Shown here: one piece after another, positions 17,526 through 23,117 of the stretch
Layout: every line of letters starts with the position of its first letter
How positions within the stretch are numbered: position 1 is the stretch's first letter
Origin: Alphaproteobacteria bacterium
GTDB lineage: Bacteria; Pseudomonadota; Alphaproteobacteria; JAEULC01
NCBI GenBank assembly: GCA_020851015.1
Contig: JADZDN010000192.1
Coordinates: 1 to 23,117, forward strand
Direction: 5' to 3'
Length of the DNA: 23,117 nt
Position numbers and translations under genes: made by a program
Notes under the pieces: model-generated
Told to the model about the DNA's origin: nothing
Database searches by the model: none
Seen by the model: the letters and a program-made list of their open reading frames with translations, nothing else

Positions 17526-18622
17526 ACGAACGACGCTACGCCTTTTACATGCCGCACTTGCGCATCGGCGGGGCCGAGCGCGTGATGGTCAATCTGGCCA
17601 ATCATTTCGCGCATCGTGGCGCGCCGCCAGCCATGCTGCTCGACCGCCGCGACGGCGTGCTTGTCGACGCGCTGGCGCCGGGCATCGAGGTCGTCGCGCT
17701 CGACGCGCCGCGCACCCTGGCGGCGCTGCCGCGGCTTGCCCGCGCGATCCGCGTGCTGCGGCCGCGGGTGCTGCTGTCGGCGATCACCTACAACAGCCCG
17801 GTCGCGATCCTGGCGGCGATGCTGGCGGGCCAGGGAACGCGCGTCGCCGTCGCCGAGCACACGATCCTGTCGCGCGAACTGGCGGAGCGGGGCTGGCTTC
17901 AGCGCGCGCTGCTTCCGCGCGTGCTCCGCCTGGCCTATCGCCGCGCGGCGGCGATACTCTGTCCGGCCGGCGCGATCGCGGACGATCTGGCCGCGCTGTG
18001 CGGCATTGCGCGGGCGCGCATCGAGGTGCTGCCGAATCCCGTCATTGGCGCGGACGCGGCGCCGCGCGCGCTCCGGCCGCCGGACGATGCGTGGTTCGCC
18101 GAGGCCACGCCGGTTTTCGTCGCCGCCGGCCGCCTCGCGCCGGTCAAGGATTTCGCGACGCTGCTGCGCGCCTTCGCGCACGTCGCGGCGTCGCGGCCGG
18201 CGCGCCTCGTCATTTTGGGCGAGGGAGCGTTGCGGTCCGCGCTCGAGGCCGAAGCAGCCAGGCTCGGCGTCGCCGACCGCGTGCGCTTCAAGGGCGCGGT
18301 CGCCGACCCGCTGCCCTATCTTGCGCGGGCGGCCTGCGTCGTCGCTTCCTCGCGCTACGAGGGATTCGGCAACGTGCTGGTCGAGGCGATGGCCTGCGGC
18401 GCGCCGGTGGCAAGCACCGATTGCCCGGGCGGACCGCGGACGATCCTGGAGGATGGGCGGCTGGGCCGCCTGGTGCCGGTGGGCGACCACGCGGCGCTCG
18501 CCGCGGCAATGTCCGCAACCCTGGCCGAGCGCCCCCCGGCCGACATGCTGCGCCGGGCAGCCCAGCGCTACACGATCGCGGCGGCCGGCGACGCCTATCT
18601 GGAACGGCTGGAGAGACTTTAG
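17522..18622 (+). CDS. Family 4 glycosyltransferase
   Basis: GT-B retaining glycosyltransferase of 366 residues that should add a sugar to the repeat unit. Typical GT4 elements are the N-terminal HLRIGGAERVMVNLANHFA (12-30), AEHTILSREL in the acceptor domain, GRLAPVKDFATLL with R204 and K209 at the donor diphosphate site, and the E-x7-E motif E280/E288 in SRYEGFGNVLVEAMA. The GTG start overlaps the flippase stop (GTGA), so the pair is one transcriptional and translational unit. Its stop is one base from the stop of the convergent sugar-phosphate transferase gene, leaving no space for a terminator. A much longer open frame reaches upstream to 15845 but only as a shadow of the flippase gene. 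Confidence 0.92.
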   Translation: MNERRYAFYMPHLRIGGAERVMVNLANHFAHRGAPPAMLLDRRDGVLVDALAPGIEVVALDAPRTLAALPRLARAIRVLRPRVLLSAITYNSPVAILAAMLAGQGTRVAVAEHTILSRELAERGWLQRALLPRVLRLAYRRAAAILCPAGAIADDLAALCGIARARIEVLPNPVIGADAAPRALRPPDDAWFAEATPVFVAAGRLAPVKDFATLLRAFAHVAASRPARLVILGEGALRSALEAEAARLGVADRVRFKGAVADPLPYLARAACVVASSRYEGFGNVLVEAMACGAPVASTDCPGGPRTILEDGRLGRLVPVGDHAALAAAMSATLAERPPADMLRRAAQRYTIAAAGDAYLERLERL

Positions 18623-18623
18623 G

Positions 18624-20210
18624 TCAGGCGGCGCGGTGATGGTCGGCGCCTGACGCGCGCGACAGCTGCTGCATCGCCAACGGGGCCAGGAACGACGGCG
18701 ATTGCAGCCGCCGTCCCTTGGCAACGACGCCCACCGTCATGCAGAGGATCAGAAAGTCGAACCAGGGCGACCAGTTGTTGATGTAGTCGAGGTCGTATTC
18801 CAGCCGCCGGCGCAGGTCCTGCTCGTTGACGATCGGACCGTGCCCGCCATTGACCTGCGACCAGCCGGTCATGCCCGGCTTGATGCGCCGCCGGCGCGCA
18901 TATTCCATCAGGATGTCCTGCGCGAAGGTGTTGCCGGCCATCATGCCGGTCGCATAGGGGCGCGGGCCGACCAGCGACATCTCGCCGCGGACGACATTGA
19001 AGAGCTGCGGCAGTTCGTCGAGGCTGTATTTGCGAAGGATCCATCCCAGCGTCGTGACGCGCGGATCCTTTTCCGCCACCTGGCGCGCCGCGACGGCGTC
19101 CTGCATGTCGGTGCGCAGCGTGCGGAACTTCAGGACGTCGAACGCCTTGCCGCCGTACCCGATCCGGCGTTGGCGAAACAGCGCCGGCCCGGGACTGTCC
19201 AGGCGCACGGCCGCCGCGATGGCGGCCATGACGGGCAGCAGCAGCAGCGCGAGCGCGAGTCCCAGCACGCGATCCTCGATCTCCTTGAGCAGGCGGCGCC
19301 CGCCATCCATTGGCCGGCCCAGCACCTCGATCAAGGTCGGGCCTTCGCCGATGCCGCCTTCGCCGTCGCCCGGCCGGAGGCCGACCATGTCCGGCGCCAG
19401 CAGGATGCGGGTCGACACGGTGCGCAGCCGGTCCAGGAGGCCGGCCATGCGCTGCTCGGCCGACCAGGGCAGGGCGACCACGATCCAGTCGATCGCGTCG
19501 ATCGCCTCGAACTTCAGCAGGTCCTCGGTCGTGCCCAGCACCGGCAGGTCCGCCAGGCTATCTTCGATGCGCGAGGTACGGTCGTCGAAGATGCCGACGA
19601 TCTCGAAGGGCGCGCGCGCGGCGGCGCGCGTCTCCAGGATCAAGCGTTCGGCGATCGCCGTGGCGCCGACGATGACCACCCGCGGCGCGTAGCGGCCGCG
19701 ATCGCGCAGGCGGTCGATGACATGGTCGGTGGCCGCGAACGCGGCGATCGACACCAGCGATACGGCGACCGCCCAGGGACCGACCAGTCGCGCCAGGGTC
19801 GCGTCGACCGCGGCGAAATGCCCTGCCAGCACCGTGCCGACCGCGATGAAGCTCATGGCGCCGGCGAGCGCGGCGAGACGGCGGAGCGGCGCGATCAGAA
19901 CGGCAAATTGATAGGCGCCAAACAGGCGCATCAGGCCGATCAGGGAAAGGCCGAGAAGCGACAGCGCGGCGACCTCCCGGGCCATCGGCGTGCCGTCCGC
20001 CAGGCTGCCGGCGATGCCGAAGCCGACCGATACCAGCCCGACCGCGGTGGCGTCGGTCAACATGACGACCAGCGCCGTCGCGCGGCGGGACAAGGCATGC
20101 GGGCCGGCCGCAACCTGGGCCGCCACCTGGTTCCTGCGGGTCGTTCGCTTCGCGACGAGCGGCCGGGCGGTGTCCGCTGACGCCGTCCTGGCCTCGACCG
20201 AATACGGCAT
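18624..20210 (-). CDS. Polyprenyl-phosphate hexose-1-phosphate transferase (WcaJ/PssY-like initiating enzyme)
   Basis: Starts the repeat unit by transferring a sugar-1-phosphate, probably glucose-1-phosphate, to undecaprenyl phosphate on the inner membrane. The 528-residue protein has four N-terminal membrane helices (about 43-68, 77-97, 103-130, 141-163) and a Rossmann-like CoA-binding domain (RVVIVGATAIAERLI, about 177-191). The bacterial sugar transferase domain begins with a membrane-inserted hairpin (about 313-336), then DSPGPALFRQRRIG, FKFRT-like VLKFRTLRTDM, the catalytic Asp-Glu pair D398-E399 in LDELPQLFNV, SLVGPRPYA and KPGMTGWSQVNG. The open frame extends to 20300, but I place the start at 20210 (MPYSVEART) because GGAGG (20217-20221, complementary strand) is 6 nt upstream. 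The exact sugar cannot be proved from sequence. Confidence 0.93.
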   Translation of the reverse strand: MPYSVEARTASADTARPLVAKRTTRRNQVAAQVAAGPHALSRRATALVVMLTDATAVGLVSVGFGIAGSLADGTPMAREVAALSLLGLSLIGLMRLFGAYQFAVLIAPLRRLAALAGAMSFIAVGTVLAGHFAAVDATLARLVGPWAVAVSLVSIAAFAATDHVIDRLRDRGRYAPRVVIVGATAIAERLILETRAAARAPFEIVGIFDDRTSRIEDSLADLPVLGTTEDLLKFEAIDAIDWIVVALPWSAEQRMAGLLDRLRTVSTRILLAPDMVGLRPGDGEGGIGEGPTLIEVLGRPMDGGRRLLKEIEDRVLGLALALLLLPVMAAIAAAVRLDSPGPALFRQRRIGYGGKAFDVLKFRTLRTDMQDAVAARQVAEKDPRVTTLGWILRKYSLDELPQLFNVVRGEMSLVGPRPYATGMMAGNTFAQDILMEYARRRRIKPGMTGWSQVNGGHGPIVNEQDLRRRLEYDLDYINNWSPWFDFLILCMTVGVVAKGRRLQSPSFLAPLAMQQLSRASGADHHRAA

Positions 20211-20304
20211 TCCTTGCCTCCGGAAGTCCGCGCCGTCGACGCGGACACATCGATGTAGCGTCCGCTCCCTGAACATTAGCTTAACGGCGACGGTCGCCAA
20301 AGTA

Positions 20305-20322
20305 TTCGATTCGCGATTCGAA
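20305..20322. repeat. 18-bp imperfect palindrome, candidate operator
   Basis: TTCGATTCG and CGATTCGAA are complementary at 8 of 9 positions with no spacer. The same bases also read as a tandem CGATTCG-CGATTCG repeat (20307-20320). It lies about 95 bp upstream of the initiating transferase start, a plausible position for a transcription factor site. Confidence 0.4.
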
Positions 20323-20441
20323 AATATCGGTGATTTTGTTCAATTTTCATCTAGATCGTTGTCACCGGGCGGTGCGGCCGGCGGCAAGTGATTCGCGCGG
20401 CTGCGGGCATGTTCTACTTGAGCGGCCTATCAGGCATTTTA

Positions 20442-20478
20442 AGAAATTGCGGCCAAGCTCGCCTCTTAAGCGATTTCT
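20442..20478. repeat. Spaced inverted repeat upstream of the deacetylase gene
   Basis: AGAAATTGC (20442-20450) and GCGATTTCT (20470-20478) are complementary at 8 of 9 positions around a 19-nt spacer, about 50 bp before the deacetylase start. It could be an operator or form a stem in the leader transcript. Nothing else supports a specific role. Confidence 0.35.
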
Positions 20479-20528
20479 AACGGCGGTAGTTTCTATTGCT
20501 TTTCCGGATGCCACGGGAAAGCAGTTGC

Positions 20529-21551
20529 ATGTTCAGATCGGCGATCAAGCGCGCGCTGGTGGGAAGCGGACTCGATCGCGCCGTGCGGACGCTCGCCGGC
20601 GGCGCCGGGGTGATCCTGATGCTGCACCGCGTCGCCGCGCGGCGCCGGGTGGAAGGCTGGGGCGCCACCGACGGCCTTGCGGTCGCGCCGGAAGCGCTCG
20701 AAGGATTCATCAACACGCTGCAGGGCGAGGGCTACGACCTCATCACCGTCTCCCAGGCGCTGGAGCGGCTGCGCGGCGGCAGGACGGTCGAGCGGTTCGC
20801 GGCGCTCACCTTCGACGACGGATACCTGGACAATCACCAGGTGCTGCTGCCGATGCTGGCGCGGCGCGGGGCCTGCGCCACGGTCTACGTCAGCGCCGGG
20901 TTCATCGACCGCACCGCCGGCATGTGGTGGTTCGGCGTCGAAGAGGCGCTGGCGCGCAACGAGCGCGTGGTGATCCGCCTGCCGAACGGGCCGCGCTGGT
21001 TTCCGGCGGCGACGGCGCAGCAGAAATCCGCGAGCTACGAGGAAATCCAGTACCTGTTCTTCCACCTGTCGCCCGAACAGACGCGCCAGGCCGTCGCGGG
21101 GTTGAAGCGCGACCATCGCGTCGATTGCCTGGCCTATACCGATGCGTTGTCGATGTCCTGGGCCGACCTGCGCGCGATGGACCAGAGCGGCGTTGTCGAG
21201 ATCGGCGGCCATGCGATCGGTCACGCTCCGCTGGCTGCGATGGACGATGCCGAGGCGCGGGCCGAGATCGCGGAGGGTCGCGCGCGGATCGGCCAGGGGA
21301 CCGGCCGCGTGCCGCTCAGCTTCGCCTATCCCTATGGCACGCGCATCACCGTGTCCCCCCGCGACATCGCGCTGGTTCAGGCGGCCGGCTACACCTCGGC
21401 GGTCACGACGCAGCCGCGGCCGGTGACGCGCGACGACGCGGCGCATCCCTTCATCCTGCCGCGAATCGGCCTGGGCGGAAATGACGACTGGCGTGCGTTG
21501 CGGGTGCGCATGGCGGGGATGAGCGCCGACCGCGCGCCCTACGCGGCCTGA
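20529..21551 (+). CDS. Polysaccharide deacetylase (NodB-homology, CE4) family protein
   Basis: Likely removes N- or O-acetyl groups from a sugar of the exopolysaccharide or another glycan. The 340-residue protein has CE4 motif 1 as TFDDGY with D96 and D97, motif 2 as H-x3-H (H228 and H232 in GGHAIGHAPL) for metal binding, and motif 3 in LSFAYPYGTR. These make an intact metal-dependent site. A ~130-residue insertion separates motifs 1 and 2 and includes MWWFGVEEAL and FFHLSPEQTRQAV, seen in exopolysaccharide-associated members. There is no signal peptide, so it may act in the cytoplasm on lipid-linked intermediates (inference). I chose ATG 20529 (MFRSAIKRAL) with GGGAAAG about 8 nt upstream; ATG 20508 is an alternative adding seven residues. 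It faces away from the initiating transferase. Confidence 0.9.
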   Translation: MFRSAIKRALVGSGLDRAVRTLAGGAGVILMLHRVAARRRVEGWGATDGLAVAPEALEGFINTLQGEGYDLITVSQALERLRGGRTVERFAALTFDDGYLDNHQVLLPMLARRGACATVYVSAGFIDRTAGMWWFGVEEALARNERVVIRLPNGPRWFPAATAQQKSASYEEIQYLFFHLSPEQTRQAVAGLKRDHRVDCLAYTDALSMSWADLRAMDQSGVVEIGGHAIGHAPLAAMDDAEARAEIAEGRARIGQGTGRVPLSFAYPYGTRITVSPRDIALVQAAGYTSAVTTQPRPVTRDDAAHPFILPRIGLGGNDDWRALRVRMAGMSADRAPYAA

Positions 21552-21559
21552 AAGTCAAA

Positions 21560-21578
21560 GGGGCCGCATGGCGGCCCC
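21560..21578. terminator. Perfect 8-bp hairpin between convergent genes
   Basis: GGGGCCGC (21560-21567) pairs exactly with GCGGCCCC (21571-21578) around a 3-nt loop. Leftward transcripts from the glycine-zipper gene would meet TTTGACTTT right after the stem, a partial U-tract. Rightward transcripts from the deacetylase gene meet no U-run. Best read as a terminator for the leftward gene, possibly working both ways. Confidence 0.6.
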
Positions 21579-21602
21579 GCTACCGGTCGTTCTGCCTGGC
21601 GG

Positions 21603-22091
21603 CTAGCGGACGATCCGCCAGGTCCCGTCCGGCTGCAGGCAGGCCGTCCCGTAGCTGCGCTGCTCGACCCCGTCGATGACGATCGTGCCGGAATATTCGC
21701 GGCAGTTCGCCGTACTGTAGCTGCCAACCGGCGTAGGCGCTGGCGGCGGCGCATAGGCGGGCGGCGGCGGGTAATAGGCATAGGCCGGCTCTGGGGGCGG
21801 CGGCGGCGCGTAATAGTAGCCCGGCGGCGGGGGATAGTAGGCCGGCGGCGGCGCGTAGACGGCCCTCGGGGCGCGCCGCTCGCTGGCATTGCCTGCCAGC
21901 GCGCCCAACGCCAGCCCGGTCACGCCGCCGATGGCGGCACCCTTGCCCTTGCCGAAGGCGTAGCCCACGCCGGCGCCCGCGGCGCCGCCCAGCAGCGCAC
22001 CGGTCAGCGTGTTGTCCTGGGCCCGCGCCGCGCCCTGGGCGCCCAGCACGAGCGAAGCGGCGAGGAAGCCGGTGATGACGGTATTGCGCAT
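21603..22091 (-). CDS. Secreted glycine-zipper protein with Pro/Tyr-rich linker
   Basis: Probable outer-membrane-associated or periplasmic protein of 162 residues; function unknown. It has a Sec signal peptide (MRNTVITGFLAASLVLGAQG, cleavage near ARAQ at 25). A glycine-zipper segment follows (TLTGALLGGAAGAGVGYAFG and AAIGGVTGLALGALAG), of the kind found in 17-kDa surface antigens, where it forms a membrane hairpin. Next is a low-complexity linker of repeated PPP-Tyr units (about 80-125). The C-terminal 35 residues contain CREYSGTIVIDGVEQRSYGTAC, with two cysteines that may form a disulfide, and LQPDGTWRIVR; this resembles the C-terminal unit of surface-antigen proteins. The start at 22091 is chosen because the signal peptide begins there; the open frame continues to 22181. 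It need not be part of the polysaccharide system. Confidence 0.85.
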   Translation of the reverse strand: MRNTVITGFLAASLVLGAQGAARAQDNTLTGALLGGAAGAGVGYAFGKGKGAAIGGVTGLALGALAGNASERRAPRAVYAPPPAYYPPPPGYYYAPPPPPEPAYAYYPPPPAYAPPPAPTPVGSYSTANCREYSGTIVIDGVEQRSYGTACLQPDGTWRIVR

Positions 22092-22130
22092 GGCCGGACT
22101 GTAGTTCCCCCATCGGCCTGGGACAAGACG

Positions 22131-22149
22131 GTCGCCTTGTCGAGGCGAC
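22131..22149 (-). terminator. Stem-loop downstream of the substrate-binding protein gene
   Basis: GTCGCCT (22131-22137) and AGGCGAC (22143-22149) form a perfect 7-bp stem with a 5-nt loop, 40 bp past the stop at 22189. The sequence after the stem in the leftward direction (CGTCTTGTCCC) has only scattered T residues, so it is a weak intrinsic-terminator candidate. Confidence 0.4.
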
Positions 22150-22188
22150 ATTATGACCACAGGACGGCTAACAAACTGCAAACCGGTA

Positions 22189-23117
22189 TCAATTCAATCC
22201 CTTGGCGTCCGGGAAGAACAGGTCCTGCCACTTCGCGCCCGCCACCTTGATGGCGCCGGTCTTGGCCATGAAGTCGACGAAGGGCGCGATGCCCTGGGCC
22301 TTCAAGGTAAACGCGATCGACGGGTCGTTCATCATCGCCAGCATCTCGTCCAGCGGCGTCTTGTCGTTGGCCGCGCGCAGGTAGAGCTCGGCCGCCCATT
22401 TCTTGTCGGCGTTGATGCGGTTGGTGGCGTCCTCCAGCGCCGCCAGGAAGGCCGCGTAGAGCTTGGGATTGTCGGCGCGGAACTTGGCCGTGGCCGCGAT
22501 CACGTTGAACGAGGACGGGCCGCCGAGAATCTCGGTCGACGACGACAGCTTGCGGATCTTCGGGTCCTTCAACTGACGGAACTGGAAGGGCGGCGACGAG
22601 AAGCTGGCGGTGATCTCGCTGGGGCCGCCCAGCATCGCCGCGGTCGCGTCGGGATGCGCCATCGACACGGTCAGCGCGTCGAACTTGGTCACGTTGGCAT
22701 CGCCGTATTCCTTCGCCGCCGCCATCTGCAGCAGCATGGCCTGCATCGAGACCTTGACCGCCGGCAGGACGATGCGGTCCTTCTCGGTGAAGTCCTTCAG
22801 CGTCTTCACGGCGGGATTGCGCGTCAGCAGGAACAGCGGAAGCTGGTTCAGCCCCGACACGCCGCGCACGTCGATGTTGCCGCGCGTCTTGGCCCAGATC
22901 GTAGCGATGCCCGGCACGCCCAGGCAGACGAAGTCGACCGAGCCCGAGATCAGCGCGTCGTTCATCACGTCGGAGGAACGGAACTGCGCCCAGGTGGTCT
23001 GGATATCGCCGAGGCCCGCCTCCTTGGCATGCTTCTCCACCAGCTTCTGGTCTTCAATCACGAATAACTGCTGGTAGCCCAGGCCTAACTGCTTGGCGAT
23101 GCGCACTTCCTTGGCAT
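22189..23117 (-). CDS. ABC transporter substrate-binding protein, NMT1/TauA-SsuA-like (partial, N-terminus beyond window)
   Basis: Periplasmic solute receptor of an ABC importer. About 309 residues are visible to the stop codon. They begin AKEVRIAKQLGLGYQQLFV, which is how the mature part of these receptors starts just after the signal peptide, so only the signal sequence and a few residues are missing. Two-lobed periplasmic-binding features are SSDVMNDALISGSVDFVCLG and PLFLLTRNPAVKTLKDF in the first half and FNVIAATAKFRADNPKLYAAFLAAL in the second, all typical of the nitrate/sulfonate/taurine/thiamine-precursor receptor group. No ATPase or permease gene is in view; they would lie outside the window. 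GTG at 23106 is not the real start because the frame continues upstream. The ligand is not predictable. Confidence 0.88.
   Translation of the reverse strand, partial: AKEVRIAKQLGLGYQQLFVIEDQKLVEKHAKEAGLGDIQTTWAQFRSSDVMNDALISGSVDFVCLGVPGIATIWAKTRGNIDVRGVSGLNQLPLFLLTRNPAVKTLKDFTEKDRIVLPAVKVSMQAMLLQMAAAKEYGDANVTKFDALTVSMAHPDATAAMLGGPSEITASFSSPPFQFRQLKDPKIRKLSSSTEILGGPSSFNVIAATAKFRADNPKLYAAFLAALEDATNRINADKKWAAELYLRAANDKTPLDEMLAMMNDPSIAFTLKAQGIAPFVDFMAKTGAIKVAGAKWQDLFFPDAKGLN

Larger units (their letters stand above)
20211..20528. promoter_or_regulatory. Largest intergenic region of the locus, divergent control region
   Basis: This 318-bp gap lies between the initiating transferase (left) and the deacetylase (right) and is much richer in A/T than the genes around it (especially about 20270-20360 and 20435-20505). 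It contains a short palindrome GGCGAC-G-GTCGCC (20286-20298), an 18-bp palindrome (20305-20322) and a spaced inverted repeat (20442-20478). No open reading frame in it looks real. I cannot assign promoter hexamers with confidence. The start of the repeat-unit pathway is a natural control point. Confidence 0.5.

Overview
The window is a GC-rich, densely packed chromosomal segment, most likely from an alphaproteobacterium that stores polyhydroxyalkanoate. This is inferred from base composition, the intracellular PHA depolymerase, and the mix of GumC/GumB-like and VpsF-like exopolysaccharide genes; no RNA gene is present to fix the taxonomy. I see no tRNA, rRNA, CRISPR array, insertion sequence or phage gene.

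Left flank (1-3913, all on the minus strand): the 5' part of an intracellular PHA depolymerase gene (phaZ, cut by the window edge), an M81 (MlrC-like) metallopeptidase, and an amidase-signature hydrolase 4 bp upstream of it. The last two look like a small catabolic operon unrelated to the polysaccharide genes.

Core (about 4000-21551): an exopolysaccharide locus of the Wzx/Wzy type, broken into short blocks on alternating strands. It has most of the expected parts: a polyprenyl-phosphate sugar-1-phosphate transferase that starts the repeat unit (18624-20210), three family-4 glycosyltransferases (6479, 10054, 17522), a flippase (16059), a VpsF-like polymerase (14578), a Wza/GumB-like export lipoprotein (12759), a GumC-like chain-length protein (4150) and a separate CpsD-like ATPase with a degenerate P-loop (5742). 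Tailoring or processing candidates are a class B asparagine synthase-like amidotransferase (8188), a SAM methyltransferase (11950), a predicted Tat-exported GH5 glycosidase (13490) and a polysaccharide deacetylase (20529). A secreted protein of unknown function (11246) and a secreted PEBP/YbhB-like protein (7564) are embedded in it. No Wzb-type phosphatase and no nucleotide-sugar synthesis genes are in view.

Genes within a block overlap by 4 nt (5742, 6479, 13490 and 17522 all start inside the preceding stop codon) or are 1-9 nt apart, so translation is probably coupled. Convergent blocks abut or overlap: 13 nt at 7564-7576, 91 nt at 14578-14668, and a single base between stops at 18623. Divergent gaps at 3914-4149, 11867-11949, 15976-16058 and 20211-20528 probably carry the promoters; three of them, and the gap before the export gene, contain inverted repeats or AT-rich motifs, some similar to each other.

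Right flank (21552-23117, minus strand): a glycine-zipper, Pro/Tyr-rich secreted protein and the 3' part of an ABC-transporter substrate-binding protein that enters from beyond the window. A perfect 8-bp hairpin separates this flank from the deacetylase gene.
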